64,000 bases of DNA from Mycobacterium malmoense (GTDB taxonomy: Bacteria; Actinomycetota; Actinomycetes; Mycobacteriales; Mycobacteriaceae): NCBI RefSeq assembly GCF_019645855.1, contig NZ_CP080999.1:930001-994000 (forward strand). The letters run 5' to 3'. The notes under the pieces are model-generated. The model made no database searches and was not told the origin of the DNA. It saw only the letters and a list, made by a program, of their open reading frames with translations. Positions 1-8,804 of this stretch are shown here, one piece after another (the stretch's first letter is position 1; every line of letters starts with the position of its first letter). Position numbers and translations under genes: made by a program.

Positions 1-264
1 GTCGCGGGCCAGACGCCGTCGACCAAGAGCGCCAAGGCATTTCTGGGCACCTTGACGGATCGCAAGCAGGTGCTGGTGGTCATCGGCCGCAGCGACGAGA
101 CGGGCGTGAAAAGCGTGCGCAACCTGCCCGGCGTGCACGTCCTGACGCCCGACCAGCTCAACACCTATGATGTGCTGCGCTCCGACGACGTGGTGTTTTC
201 CGTCGAGGCGCTCAATGCCTATATAGCCGCAAATACCGCTTCCCACGAGGAGGTTTCGGCCTGA
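1..264 (+). CDS. rplD: 50S ribosomal protein uL4 (L4), C-terminal part
   Basis: The frame is open from base 1, so the start and roughly the first 135 residues lie upstream; 87 residues are visible. The segment KAFLGTLTDRKQVLVV and the following text match the globular C-terminal part of uL4, which binds 23S rRNA and contributes a loop to the exit tunnel. The identity is supported by the next genes (rplW, rplB, rpsS, rplV, rpsC), the standard S10 order. The stop overlaps the rplW start in a TGATG at 262-266, so the two are probably translationally coupled. Confidence 0.95.
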   Translation, partial: VAGQTPSTKSAKAFLGTLTDRKQVLVVIGRSDETGVKSVRNLPGVHVLTPDQLNTYDVLRSDDVVFSVEALNAYIAANTASHEEVSA

Positions 265-566
265 TGGCGACCGTTACCGATCCCCGTGACATCATCCTGG
301 CGCCGGTCATCTCCGAGAAGTCCTACGCGCTGCTCGACGACAACGTGTACACCTTTGTGGTGCACCCCGATTCGAACAAGACGCAGATCAAGATCGCCGT
401 CGAGAAGATCTTTTCCGTCAAGGTCGCATCGGTGAACACCGCGAATCGGCAGGGCAAGCGCAAGCGCACCCGGACCGGATTCGGTAAGCGCAAGAGCACC
501 AAGCGCGCCATCGTCACCCTGGCGCCGGGCAGCAAGCCGATCGACCTGTTCGGAGCGCCGGCCTAG
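264..566 (+). CDS. rplW: 50S ribosomal protein uL23 (L23)
   Basis: 100 residues, normal length for uL23. The protein sits at the ribosomal tunnel exit and is the docking site for trigger factor and SRP (family knowledge). The N-terminal text DPRDIILAPVISEKSY and the basic loop RQGKRKRTRTGFGKRK are characteristic. A purine-rich GAGGAGG precedes the start inside the end of rplD, and the ATG overlaps the rplD stop. It is followed after 29 bases by rplB. Confidence 0.97.
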   Translation: MATVTDPRDIILAPVISEKSYALLDDNVYTFVVHPDSNKTQIKIAVEKIFSVKVASVNTANRQGKRKRTRTGFGKRKSTKRAIVTLAPGSKPIDLFGAPA

Positions 567-595
567 CCGAGCGCGAGAGAAAGACCTGAGTAGAC

Positions 596-1438
596 ATGGC
601 AATTCGCAAGTACAAGCCCACGACGCCCGGTCGTCGCGGCGCCAGCGTGTCCGATTTCGCCGAGATCACCCGTTCGGAGCCGGAAAAGTCGTTGGTGCGC
701 CCGCTGCACGGTCATGGTGGACGCAATGCGCACGGCCGGATCACCACCCGTCACAAGGGCGGCGGCCACAAGCGGGCCTACCGGGTGATCGACTTCCGCC
801 GCAACGACAAGGACGGCGTCAACGCGAAGGTCGCGCACATCGAGTACGACCCGAACCGCACCGCCAACATCGCGCTGCTCCACTTCCTAGACGGGGAGAA
901 GCGCTACATCATTGCCCCGCAAGGACTTTCGCAGGGCGATGTGGTGGAGTCGGGCGCCAACGCCGACATCAAGCCGGGCAACAACCTGCCGCTGCGCAAC
1001 ATCCCCGCCGGCACCCTGGTCCACGCGGTGGAGCTGCGGCCGGGCGGTGGTGCCAAGCTGGCCCGCTCGGCCGGGTCGAGCATCCAGCTGTTGGGCAAGG
1101 AGGGCGCCTACGCGTCGCTGCGCATGCCCAGCGGCGAGATCCGCCGCGTCGACGTGCGCTGCCGCGCAACCGTCGGCGAGGTGGGCAACGCCGAGCAGGC
1201 AAACATCAACTGGGGCAAGGCCGGTCGCATGCGGTGGAAGGGCAAGCGCCCGTCGGTCCGCGGTGTGGTCATGAACCCGGTGGATCACCCGCACGGCGGT
1301 GGTGAGGGTAAGACCTCGGGTGGGCGGCACCCAGTCAGCCCGTGGGGCAAGCCCGAGGGCCGCACCCGCCATCCCAACAAGGCCAGTAACAAGCTCATCG
1401 TCCGGCGCCGGCGCACCGGCAAGAAGCACTCGCGGTAG
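596..1438 (+). CDS. rplB: 50S ribosomal protein uL2 (L2)
   Basis: 280 residues, full length. uL2 is a core 23S rRNA binding protein needed for subunit joining and peptidyl-transferase activity. The sequence has the N-terminal OB-like region, the SH3-like region and the conserved basic C-terminal tail. The MNPVDHPHGGGEG motif carries H231, which matches the functionally important His229 of E. coli uL2 by its context. The ATG at 596 begins MAIRKYKPTTPGRRG, the standard start. A 66-base gap separates it from rpsS. Confidence 0.98.
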   Translation: MAIRKYKPTTPGRRGASVSDFAEITRSEPEKSLVRPLHGHGGRNAHGRITTRHKGGGHKRAYRVIDFRRNDKDGVNAKVAHIEYDPNRTANIALLHFLDGEKRYIIAPQGLSQGDVVESGANADIKPGNNLPLRNIPAGTLVHAVELRPGGGAKLARSAGSSIQLLGKEGAYASLRMPSGEIRRVDVRCRATVGEVGNAEQANINWGKAGRMRWKGKRPSVRGVVMNPVDHPHGGGEGKTSGGRHPVSPWGKPEGRTRHPNKASNKLIVRRRRTGKKHSR

Positions 1439-1504
1439 CCCGGCGACGATGCAAAGCGCAGCGATGAGGAGAAGCCGGGCAATGGGACTTAGGAGCAGCC
1501 ACAG

Positions 1505-1786
1505 ATGCCACGCAGCCTGAAGAAGGGTCCGTTCGTCGACGACCACCTGCTCAAGAAGGTCGACGTACAGAACGAGAAGAACAGCAAGCAGGTCATCAAG
1601 ACCTGGTCGCGTCGGTCGACGATCATTCCGGACTTCATCGGCCACACCTTTGCCGTGCACGACGGGCGCAAGCACGTCCCGGTGTTCGTCACCGAGGCCA
1701 TGGTGGGCCACAAGCTCGGCGAGTTCGCGCCGACGCGCACCTTCAAGGGGCACATCAAGGACGATCGGAAGGCCAAGCGCCGATGA
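1505..1786 (+). CDS. rpsS: 30S ribosomal protein uS19 (S19)
   Basis: 93 residues. uS19 binds 16S rRNA in the 30S head and contacts uS13. It starts with the typical MPRSLKKGPFVDDHLL, and the C-terminal half has the conserved GHKLGEFAPTRTF motif. An AGGAGC ribosome binding site lies about ten bases upstream of the ATG. The stop overlaps the rplV start (ATGA at 1783-1786). Confidence 0.97.
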   Translation: MPRSLKKGPFVDDHLLKKVDVQNEKNSKQVIKTWSRRSTIIPDFIGHTFAVHDGRKHVPVFVTEAMVGHKLGEFAPTRTFKGHIKDDRKAKRR

Positions 1787-2340
1787 CCACAACTGAGTTT
1801 CCGTCGGCGTTCCCATCGGCAACAGCCAAGGCCCGGTTCGTGCGGGTGTCGCCGAGAAAGGCTCGCCGCGTGATCGATCTGGTGCGTGGCAGGTCCGTTG
1901 CCGACGCGCTCGACATCCTGCGCTGGGCGCCGCAGGCCGCCAGCGAGCCCGTCGCCAAGGTGATCGCCAGCGCCGCGGCCAACGCGCAGAACAACAACGG
2001 CCTGGACCCGTCGACCCTGGTGGTCGCCACGGTCTACGCCGACGAGGGCCCGACCGCCAAGCGGATCCGCCCGCGCGCCCAGGGCCGCGCGTTCCGGATC
2101 CGCAGGCGCACCAGCCACATCACGGTCGTGGTGGAAAGCCGGCCGGCCAAGGACGAGCGGTCGGCGAAGTCGGCGAGGGCCCGTCGCGCCGAGGCCAGCA
2201 AGGCCGCGGCGAAGGCTGGACCCGGTTCCCCGAAATCCGCTGCGGCCAAGAAGGCGCCCGCCAAGAAGGCGCCGGCCAAATCCGCGGAAGCCGGCACGGC
2301 ACCTGCTGAGACTTCGGAAGCGAAGGGAGGCTCAGACTAG
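1783..2340 (+). CDS. rplV: 50S ribosomal protein uL22 (L22) with long Ala/Lys tail
   Basis: 185 residues. The first ~120 form the uL22 fold (FVRVSPRKARRVIDLVRGR near the N terminus, and a C-terminal hairpin ending RTSHITVVVESR), which lines the exit tunnel and is a macrolide-resistance site in other bacteria. The last ~65 residues are an Ala/Lys/Pro-rich tail with a doubled KKAPA unit, much longer than the ~110-residue E. coli protein. Such tails are a mycobacterial feature and probably disordered and rRNA-binding (inference). Both ends overlap neighbours: ATGA with rpsS, and TAGTG with rpsC, whose GTG shares the last G of the stop. Confidence 0.96.
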   Translation: MTTTEFPSAFPSATAKARFVRVSPRKARRVIDLVRGRSVADALDILRWAPQAASEPVAKVIASAAANAQNNNGLDPSTLVVATVYADEGPTAKRIRPRAQGRAFRIRRRTSHITVVVESRPAKDERSAKSARARRAEASKAAAKAGPGSPKSAAAKKAPAKKAPAKSAEAGTAPAETSEAKGGSD

Positions 2341-3179
2341 TGGGCCAGAAGATCAATCCGCACGGCTTTCGGCTGGGCATCACCACGGACTGGAAGTCTC
2401 GCTGGTACGCCGACAAGCAGTACGCCGAGTACGTCAAGGAAGACGTCGCGATCCGTCGGCTGCTGTCCACCGGGCTGGAGCGCGCGGGTATCGCCGACGT
2501 GGAGATCGAGCGCACCCGCGACCGGGTCCGCGTGGACATCCACACCGCCCGTCCCGGGATCGTCATCGGCCGCCGCGGCACCGAGGCCGACCGGATTCGT
2601 GCCGACCTGGAAAAGCTGACCGGCAAGCAGGTCCAGCTCAACATTCTCGAGGTCAAAAACCCCGAGGCGCAAGCGCAATTGGTCGCCCAGGGGGTGGCCG
2701 AGCAGCTGAGCAACCGGGTGGCGTTCCGCCGCGCGATGCGCAAGGCCATCCAGTCGGCGATGCGTCAACCCAACGTCAAGGGCATCCGGGTGCAGTGCTC
2801 CGGCCGCCTCGGCGGCGCCGAGATGAGCCGCTCGGAGTTCTACCGCGAGGGCCGCGTCCCGCTGCACACCCTGCGCGCCGACATCGACTATGGCCTCTAC
2901 GAGGCCAAGACCACCTTCGGCCGGATCGGCGTGAAGGTGTGGATCTACAAGGGCGACATCGTCGGCGGCAAGCGCGAATTGGCCGCCGCCGCGCCGGCGG
3001 GCGCCGACCGTCCGCGCCGCGAGCGGCCGTCGGGCACCCGTCCGCGGCGCAGCGGCGCGTCGGGAACCACGGCCACCAGCACCGAGGCTGGGCGGGCCGC
3101 GGGCGGTGAGGAAAGTTTAGCGACGGCGGCAGAGGGTGGCGCCGCGCCCGCCGTCGAACCGCAGAGCACGGAGAGCTGA
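2340..3179 (+). CDS. rpsC: 30S ribosomal protein uS3 (S3)
   Basis: 279 residues, starting at a GTG that overlaps the rplV stop. uS3 sits at the mRNA entry channel and has a type II KH domain; here the VIGRRGTEADRIR segment near residues 78-90 is the KH GXXG region. The C-terminal MRQPNVKGIRVQCSGRLGGAE motif is diagnostic (first 20 residues of that motif are standard). After about residue 215 there is a 60-residue Ala/Arg/Gly-rich extension not present in E. coli uS3. rplP follows after three bases. Confidence 0.97.
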   Translation: MGQKINPHGFRLGITTDWKSRWYADKQYAEYVKEDVAIRRLLSTGLERAGIADVEIERTRDRVRVDIHTARPGIVIGRRGTEADRIRADLEKLTGKQVQLNILEVKNPEAQAQLVAQGVAEQLSNRVAFRRAMRKAIQSAMRQPNVKGIRVQCSGRLGGAEMSRSEFYREGRVPLHTLRADIDYGLYEAKTTFGRIGVKVWIYKGDIVGGKRELAAAAPAGADRPRRERPSGTRPRRSGASGTTATSTEAGRAAGGEESLATAAEGGAAPAVEPQSTES

Positions 3180-3182
3180 ATC

Positions 3183-3599
3183 ATGTTGATTCCCCGCAAG
3201 GTTAAGCACCGCAAGCAGCACCATCCCCGCCAGCGCGGCATCGCCAGCGGTGGCACGGAGGTGAACTTCGGCGACTATGGCATCCAGGCGCTCGAGCACG
3301 CCTACGTCACCAACCGGCAGATCGAGTCGGCTCGTATCGCCATCAACCGGCACATCAAGCGTGGCGGCAAGGTGTGGATCAATGTCTTCCCGGACCGCCC
3401 GCTGACCAAGAAGCCCGCCGAAACCCGGATGGGTTCGGGTAAGGGCTCCCCGGAGTGGTGGGTGGTCAACGTCAAGCCGGGCCGGGTGCTGTTCGAGCTC
3501 AGCTACCCCAACGAATCGGTGGCCCGGGCGGCGCTCACCCGCGCGATCCACAAGTTGCCGATCAAGGCACGCATCGTGACCCGAGAGGATCAGTTCTGA
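3183..3599 (+). CDS. rplP: 50S ribosomal protein uL16 (L16)
   Basis: 138 residues, standard length. uL16 organises the A site and P site of the large subunit. It begins MLIPRKVKHRKQHHP and holds the conserved GGKVWINVFPDRPLTKKP and ETRMGSGKG segments. The stop (TGA 3597-3599) shares its last A with the ATG of rpmC. Confidence 0.98.
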   Translation: MLIPRKVKHRKQHHPRQRGIASGGTEVNFGDYGIQALEHAYVTNRQIESARIAINRHIKRGGKVWINVFPDRPLTKKPAETRMGSGKGSPEWWVVNVKPGRVLFELSYPNESVARAALTRAIHKLPIKARIVTREDQF

Positions 3600-3835
3600 T
3601 GGCAGTGGGAGTTTCGCCTGGCGAACTGCGTGAGCTCACCGACGAGGAGCTGATCGAGCGCCTGCGCGAATCCAAGGAGGAGCTGTTCAACCTGCGCTTC
3701 CAGATGGCGACCGGACAGCTCAACAACAACCGCCGGCTCCGCATGGTGCGTCGGGAAATCGCGCGCGTCTACACCGTGCTGCGTGAACGCGAACTGGGCC
3801 TGGCGACCGGGCCCGACGGAAACAAGGAATCGTGA
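3599..3835 (+). CDS. rpmC: 50S ribosomal protein uL29 (L29)
   Basis: 78 residues from the ATG at 3599 that overlaps the rplP stop. A longer in-frame reading from inside rplP exists, but the internal ATG gives the normal uL29 length. The protein is a helical hairpin at the tunnel exit next to uL23. The motif LRESKEELFNLRFQMATGQL is typical. Its stop overlaps both the GTG at 3832 and the ATG at 3835 of rpsQ. Confidence 0.95.
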   Translation: MAVGVSPGELRELTDEELIERLRESKEELFNLRFQMATGQLNNNRRLRMVRREIARVYTVLRERELGLATGPDGNKES

Positions 3836-4188
3836 TGGCAGAAGCCAAGACCGCATCGAAGGCGGCGCCCAAGGCCGCTCCCAAGGATGCCGCGTCAAAA
3901 GACAAGGGCCCCAAGAACACTCCGCGCGTTCCCAAGGAGCGCGGCCGGCGCAAGGTGCGTATCGGTTATGTGGTGAGCGACAAAATGGAAAAGACCATCG
4001 TGGTCGAGCTGGAAGACCGCATGCGTCACCCGCTGTACGGCAAGATCATTCGCACCACCAAGAAAGTCAAGGCGCACGACGAGAACAGCACCGCCGGCAT
4101 CGGCGACCGCGTCTCGCTGATGGAGACTCGTCCGCTGTCGGCGACCAAACGCTGGCGGTTGGTCGAGATCTTGGAGAAGGCCAAGTAG
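3832..4188 (+). CDS. rpsQ: 30S ribosomal protein uS17 (S17)
   Basis: 118 residues if read from the GTG at 3832, 117 from the ATG at 3835; both fit. The OB-fold core begins near residue 40 (RRKVRIGYVVSDKMEKTIVV) and is preceded by about 38 residues rich in Ala, Lys and Pro that E. coli uS17 (84 residues) lacks. uS17 binds helices 7 and 11 of 16S rRNA. It is the last gene of this transcription unit: a strong intrinsic terminator begins about 45 bases after the stop. Confidence 0.95.
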   Translation: MMAEAKTASKAAPKAAPKDAASKDKGPKNTPRVPKERGRRKVRIGYVVSDKMEKTIVVELEDRMRHPLYGKIIRTTKKVKAHDENSTAGIGDRVSLMETRPLSATKRWRLVEILEKAK

Positions 4189-4229
4189 AGGCGAAGTAAC
4201 GGCCAGGTGGCCTGCCAGTAGCCTCAAAC

Positions 4230-4275
4230 AGTAAAAATCGCCCGGAACCAGGAGGTTTCGGGCGATTTTGCTGTT
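4230..4275 (+). terminator. Intrinsic terminator after the S10 operon
   Basis: AAAATCGCCCG at 4234-4244 and its exact reverse complement at 4259-4269 form an 11-bp stem. Inside it, AACC (4246-4249) can pair with GGTT (4254-4257) across a G-U pair, giving a stem of about 16 bp closed by an AGGA loop. The right arm ends in TTTT, and because the left arm begins with A residues the structure is symmetric. It separates rpsQ from the sulfatase gene. Confidence 0.85.
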
Positions 4276-4344
4276 TGGCCTGACCGCGGGTGTAATCTGC
4301 ACGCGACGTTCGGCTGGACGTCCACGACGAGATGAAGGCTGACG

Positions 4345-6705
4345 ATGGCGGCAGAATCGACGGAATTTCAGGGCACGATCGAGCTCGACATTCGCGACTC
4401 GGAGCCGGACTGGGGCCCATACGCCGCACCGACCGCGCCGGAGAACGCACCGAACGTCCTCTACCTCGTCTGGGACGACACCGGCATCGCCACCTGGGAC
4501 TGCTTCGGCGGCCTGGTCGAGATGCCCGCCATGACCCGGATCGCCGAGCGCGGCGTGCGATTGTCGCAGTTTCACACCACCGCACTGTGCTCACCGACCA
4601 GGGCATCCTTGCTGACCGGTCGCAACGCCACCACCGTCGGCATGGCCACCATCGAGGAATTCACCGACGGGTTCCCGAACTGCAACGGACGGATCCCGGC
4701 CGACACCGCGCTGATCTCCGAGGTGCTCGCCGAATCCGGTTACAACACTTACTGTGTCGGCAAGTGGCACCTGACACCACTCGAAGAGGCCAATCTGGCG
4801 TCGACAAAACGGCATTGGCCAACCTCGCGCGGCTTCGAGCGCTTCTACGGCTTCATGGGCGGCGAGACCGACCAGTGGTATCCCGACCTGGTGTACGACA
4901 ACCACCCGGTAAACCCGCCGGGCACACCGGAAGACGGCTACCACCTTTCGAAGGACATCGCCGACAAGACAATCGAATTCATTCGCGACGCCAAGGTGAT
5001 CGCGCCGGACAAACCATGGTTCAGCTATGTGTGCCCCGGCGCCGGCCACGCGCCGCATCACGTCTTCAAGGAGTGGGCGGACAAATATGCGGGCCGGTTC
5101 GACATGGGTTACGAGCGTTACCGCGAGATCGTGTTGGAAAAGCAGAAGTCGCTGGGGATCGTCCCGCCGGACACCGAGCTGTCGCCCGTCAACCCGTATG
5201 CGGACGTCACGGGACCGCAGGGCGAGCCCTGGCCGCTGCTGGACACGGTGCGGCCCTGGGACTCGCTGGGCGACGAAGAGAAGAAGCTGTTTAGCCGGAT
5301 GGCCGAGGTATTCGCCGGCTTCCTGAGCTACACCGACGCCCAGATCGGCCGCATCCTGGATTATCTCGAGGAATCCGGTCAGCTGGACAACACCATCATC
5401 GTGGTGATCTCTGACAACGGCGCCAGCGGTGAGGGCGGGCCCAACGGATCGGTGAACGAAGGCAAGTTCTTCAACGGCTACATCGACACCGTCGAAGAGA
5501 GCATGAAGCTGTTCAACCAGCTCGGCGGGCCGGAGACCTACAACCATTACCCGATCGGCTGGGCGATGGCCTTCAACACGCCCTACAAGCTCTACAAGCG
5601 CTATGCCTCCCACGAGGGCGGTATCGCCGACACGGCAATCATCGCGTGGTCCAACGGAATTGCGGCCCACGGCGAGGTCCGCGACAACTACGTCAATGTC
5701 TGCGACATCACGCCGACCGTCTACGACCTGCTGGGCATTACCCCACCGGAAACCGTCAAGGGCATCCCGCAGAAACCGCTGGACGGCGTGAGTTTCAAAG
5801 CGGCCCTTGAAGATCCGAACGCCGACACCGGCAAGCACACCCAGTTCTACACCATGCTGGGCACCCGCGGGATCTGGCATGAGGGCTGGTTCGCCAACAC
5901 CATCCATGCGGCCACACCGGCCGGCTGGTCGCACTTCGAGGCCGACCGCTGGGAGCTTTACCACATCGAGGCCGACCGCAGCCAATGCCACGACCTGGCC
6001 GCCGAACACCCCGACAAACTCGAGGAACTCAAGGCGCTGTGGTTCGCCGAGGCGGCCAAATACAACGGTCTGCCGCTGTCGGACCTGAACATCGTGGAAA
6101 CGATGATGCGCTCGAGGCCCTACTTGGTCGGCGAACGACCCAGCTACGTCTACTATCCCGACTGCGCCGACGTCGGCGTCGGCGCCGCCGCCGAGATCCG
6201 CGGCCGGTCGTTCTCGGTGCTGGCCGACGTGACCGTCGATACCACCGGCGCCGAAGGTGTGTTGTTCAAGCAGGGCGGCGCCCACGGCGGGCACGTGCTG
6301 TTCATCCAGGACGGACGCCTGAACTACGTCTACAACTTCCTCGGTGAGCGCCAGCAGCTGGTTTCCTCGTCCGGGCCGGCGCCGTTGGGCAGACACGTGT
6401 TCGGCGTTACCTATTCGCGGACGGGCACGGTGGAGAACAGCCACACGCCGCTCGGTGACCTCACGCTGTTCGTCGACGACGAGGCGGTCGGCACGCTGGT
6501 AGACGTGCTGACACACCCCGGAACGTTCGGGTTGGCGGGGGCGGGCATCACCGTCGGGCGCAACGGCGGTTCGGGAGTATCGAACCGCTACAAGGCGCCG
6601 TTCACGTTCACCGGCGGCACCATCGCCGAGGTCACCGTCGACTTTTCGGGCAGGCCTTACGAGGACGTGGAAAAAGAACTCGCGCTTGCATTTTCGCGTG
6701 ACTGA
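4345..6705 (+). CDS. atsA: Arylsulfatase (type I, formylglycine-dependent)
   Basis: 786 residues. Type I sulfatases hydrolyse sulfate esters with a formylglycine made from the Cys of a C-X-P/A-X-R motif. Here CSPTR starts at Cys82, inside ALCSPTRASLLTGRN. Metal-ligand motifs are VWDDTG (about residues 43-46) and SDNGAS (about 356-361). The last ~200 residues look like a beta-sandwich of the LamG or concanavalin type (inference). No signal peptide is visible, so the enzyme is probably cytoplasmic. The maturase is encoded nearby at 7823. Length and position after rpsQ agree with M. tuberculosis AtsA (Rv0711) as I remember it. The substrate cannot be read from sequence. Confidence 0.93.
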   Translation: MAAESTEFQGTIELDIRDSEPDWGPYAAPTAPENAPNVLYLVWDDTGIATWDCFGGLVEMPAMTRIAERGVRLSQFHTTALCSPTRASLLTGRNATTVGMATIEEFTDGFPNCNGRIPADTALISEVLAESGYNTYCVGKWHLTPLEEANLASTKRHWPTSRGFERFYGFMGGETDQWYPDLVYDNHPVNPPGTPEDGYHLSKDIADKTIEFIRDAKVIAPDKPWFSYVCPGAGHAPHHVFKEWADKYAGRFDMGYERYREIVLEKQKSLGIVPPDTELSPVNPYADVTGPQGEPWPLLDTVRPWDSLGDEEKKLFSRMAEVFAGFLSYTDAQIGRILDYLEESGQLDNTIIVVISDNGASGEGGPNGSVNEGKFFNGYIDTVEESMKLFNQLGGPETYNHYPIGWAMAFNTPYKLYKRYASHEGGIADTAIIAWSNGIAAHGEVRDNYVNVCDITPTVYDLLGITPPETVKGIPQKPLDGVSFKAALEDPNADTGKHTQFYTMLGTRGIWHEGWFANTIHAATPAGWSHFEADRWELYHIEADRSQCHDLAAEHPDKLEELKALWFAEAAKYNGLPLSDLNIVETMMRSRPYLVGERPSYVYYPDCADVGVGAAAEIRGRSFSVLADVTVDTTGAEGVLFKQGGAHGGHVLFIQDGRLNYVYNFLGERQQLVSSSGPAPLGRHVFGVTYSRTGTVENSHTPLGDLTLFVDDEAVGTLVDVLTHPGTFGLAGAGITVGRNGGSGVSNRYKAPFTFTGGTIAEVTVDFSGRPYEDVEKELALAFSRD

Positions 6706-6867
6706 ACTGCCGGCGCGCCCGGTGTGCGGGTTCCGGGCGTGGCCGGCACGCGCGAACGCAAGGATCGTCCTTGTGGTCATCGCGTGAAAAGCCGTCCTCT
6801 CAAGGCGATCCGCTGCTAGCATCTGACCACCCAGCTACCGCAGGGCTTCTGTACTGGAGGATGACCA

Positions 6868-7791
6868 ATGACTACTGAGGCTCCGCCGCCGGCGCCGCCC
6901 GGGGAGCGAGGGCGGCAAATCGCGGTCGCTTTCGCGATTCTCGTGGCCATCATCGTTGTCTACGTCCTATCCCTGATCGCCGTGCACCTGTTGGCCAAGT
7001 CGGCACCTCCGCTGCCCGCGGTGGACCTGAGCAAGGTCGAGGCCGAGGACAGCGTCGTGCAGGTGCGTCTGGAGAAGCTGGATACCGTCGCAAACCGCTT
7101 GACCGTGAATGTTCTTGTCTATCCGAAAGATTCGCTGTACGACAAGAACCTCGGGGTGCTCACCACCGACGCGGCCGTGCGGCTGTATCCGGAGAACGAC
7201 CTGGGCGACCTGCAGTACCCGGTCGGTAAGGCGCCGGCGCAAGTCAGCACCACCATCGAGGCGCACGGCGATCCCGGTAACTGGCCGTTCGACGCGTACA
7301 AGACGGAGGTGATCGCGGCCGACGTGTTCACCGGTACCGGCCAAAGCCGGGAAAAGACAGCCGCCCGTGTCGAAGTGACCGGGAAGCTGGACGGCTGGGA
7401 CGCGACCGCCACCCGCGTGCATGACCCCGAGGATTCCAGCCCGGATGTCCAGGACGACGTGATCATCACCCTGCACAGATCCAAGGGCCCGCTGATCTTC
7501 GACTTTGGAATCTGCCTGGTTCTCATCGCCCTGCCCGCGCTGGCATTATGGGTGGCCATTCCCATGGCCTTGGGCAAGACCTCGTTCTTGCCACCGTTCA
7601 TCACGTGGTATGCCGCGATGCTGTTCGCCATCGTCCCGCTGCGCAACATCCTGCCGGGCAGCCCACCATTCGGTTCGTGGATCGACCAAGCCATCGTGCT
7701 GTGGGTGTTGATCGGCCTGGTCGCCGCGATGACCCTGTTCCTGGTCGCATGGTGGCGAAACCGGGATCGAAAGCAGCCGAAGAAGGCCTGA
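6868..7791 (+). CDS. DUF4436-like membrane protein
   Basis: 307 residues. A hydrophobic segment near residues 19-44 is followed by about 170 polar residues that are probably extracytoplasmic, then three hydrophobic segments near 210-232, 245-262 and 270-292, and a basic tail WWRNRDRKQPKKA. This layout matches the actinobacterial DUF4436 family and resembles Rv0713 (from memory). Function is unknown. It lies between the sulfatase and its maturase; in M. tuberculosis I recall the maturase coming before the membrane protein, so the order may be swapped here. The ATG at 6868 has a GGAGGATGACC ribosome binding site just upstream. Confidence 0.8.
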   Translation: MTTEAPPPAPPGERGRQIAVAFAILVAIIVVYVLSLIAVHLLAKSAPPLPAVDLSKVEAEDSVVQVRLEKLDTVANRLTVNVLVYPKDSLYDKNLGVLTTDAAVRLYPENDLGDLQYPVGKAPAQVSTTIEAHGDPGNWPFDAYKTEVIAADVFTGTGQSREKTAARVEVTGKLDGWDATATRVHDPEDSSPDVQDDVIITLHRSKGPLIFDFGICLVLIALPALALWVAIPMALGKTSFLPPFITWYAAMLFAIVPLRNILPGSPPFGSWIDQAIVLWVLIGLVAAMTLFLVAWWRNRDRKQPKKA

Positions 7792-7822
7792 TACCGGGCC
7801 GCGCGGGTCGTCATACCCTGAA

Positions 7823-8710
7823 GTGGTGCTTACCGAGTTGGTCGACCTGCCGGGTGGATCGTTCCGCATGGGTTCGACGAGCTTTTACCCGGAAGAGGCG
7901 CCGATCCATACCGTGACCGTGGGTCCGTTCGCGGTAGAGCGGCACCCGGTGACCAATGCGCAGTTCGCCGAATTCGTCGCCGCCACAGGCTATGTGACGG
8001 TCGCCGAGCAACCGATCGACCCGGCGCTGTACCCCGGCGCGGATCCCGAAGACCTGTGTCCGGGCGCTATGGTCTTCCGCCCGACGCCGGGCCCGGTCGA
8101 TCTGCGTGACTGGCGGCAATGGTGGGACTGGGCGCCCGGCGCGAGCTGGCGTCATCCGTTCGGGCTGGACAGCGAGGTCGCGGACCGCGCCGATCACCCC
8201 GTCGTGCAGGTGGCATACCCCGACGCCGCGGCCTACGCGCGCTGGGCCGGGCGGCGGCTGCCGACCGAGGCCGAGTGGGAGTATGCGGCCCGCGCCGGAA
8301 GCACCACCACCTACTCGTGGGGCGACGAGGCGGCCCCCGACGGTCAACTGATGGCCAACACCTGGCAGGGCAAGTTCCCCTACCGCAACGACGGCGCGCT
8401 CGGCTGGGTGGGAACGTCGCCCGTGGGCACCTTTCCGGCCAACGGGTTCGGACTGGTCGACATGATCGGCAACGTCTGGGAGTGGACCGCCACCGAGTTT
8501 TCCGCGCACCACCGGCTCGATCGGCCGCCGAAAGCCTGTTGCACCCCAGCGGGTCCCGCCGATCCGAGCGTCAGCCAGACGTTGAAGGGCGGTTCGCACC
8601 TGTGCGCGCCGGAGTATTGCCACCGCTACCGGCCGGCCGCGCGGTCACCGCAATCGCAGGACACCGCGACGACCCACATCGGGTTTCGGTGCGTGGTCGG
8701 CCTGGCATAG
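7823..8710 (+). CDS. Formylglycine-generating enzyme (sulfatase maturase)
   Basis: 295 residues starting at GTG 7823 (a second GTG follows at once). The family oxidises the sulfatase active-site Cys to formylglycine with O2 and copper. The SUMF1/FGE fold is clear: PGGSFRMGS at the N terminus, RLPTEAEWEYAARAG near the middle, MIGNVWEWTA, and the C-terminal GGSHLCAPEYCHRYRPA. The two catalytic cysteines are Cys261 and Cys266, with the family's five-residue spacing. Close to atsA, which it very probably activates; counterpart of Rv0712. Confidence 0.93.
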   Translation: MVLTELVDLPGGSFRMGSTSFYPEEAPIHTVTVGPFAVERHPVTNAQFAEFVAATGYVTVAEQPIDPALYPGADPEDLCPGAMVFRPTPGPVDLRDWRQWWDWAPGASWRHPFGLDSEVADRADHPVVQVAYPDAAAYARWAGRRLPTEAEWEYAARAGSTTTYSWGDEAAPDGQLMANTWQGKFPYRNDGALGWVGTSPVGTFPANGFGLVDMIGNVWEWTATEFSAHHRLDRPPKACCTPAGPADPSVSQTLKGGSHLCAPEYCHRYRPAARSPQSQDTATTHIGFRCVVGLA

Positions 8711-8713
8711 CCC

Positions 8714-8771
8714 CGAGCGTGCGCAGTTGTACGTCATTGCCGGCGTGTCGGTGTACAGACACGCACGCTCG
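8714..8771. repeat. Inverted repeat between the maturase and DinB-like genes
   Basis: CGAGCGTGCG (8714-8723) and its exact reverse complement CGCACGCTCG (8762-8771) enclose 38 bases, inside which TGTAC (8728-8732) can pair with GTACA (8753-8757). It sits directly after the maturase stop. It has no U-tract, so it may be a U-less terminator or a dispersed mycobacterial repeat. Confidence 0.55.
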
Positions 8772-8804
8772 CGGAAAAGGCCAAGCCCGGCGGAAAATAT
8801 TCAC

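Noticed and set aside
2161..2337. Short tandem repeat (KKAPA units) at the end of rplV
   Set aside because: It is low-complexity protein coding sequence typical of mycobacterial uL22 tails, not a separate repeat element.
4591..6822. 743-codon minus-strand frame opposite the sulfatase gene
   Set aside because: High-GC genomes keep antisense frames open; the translation has no domain pattern and the plus strand encodes an intact sulfatase.
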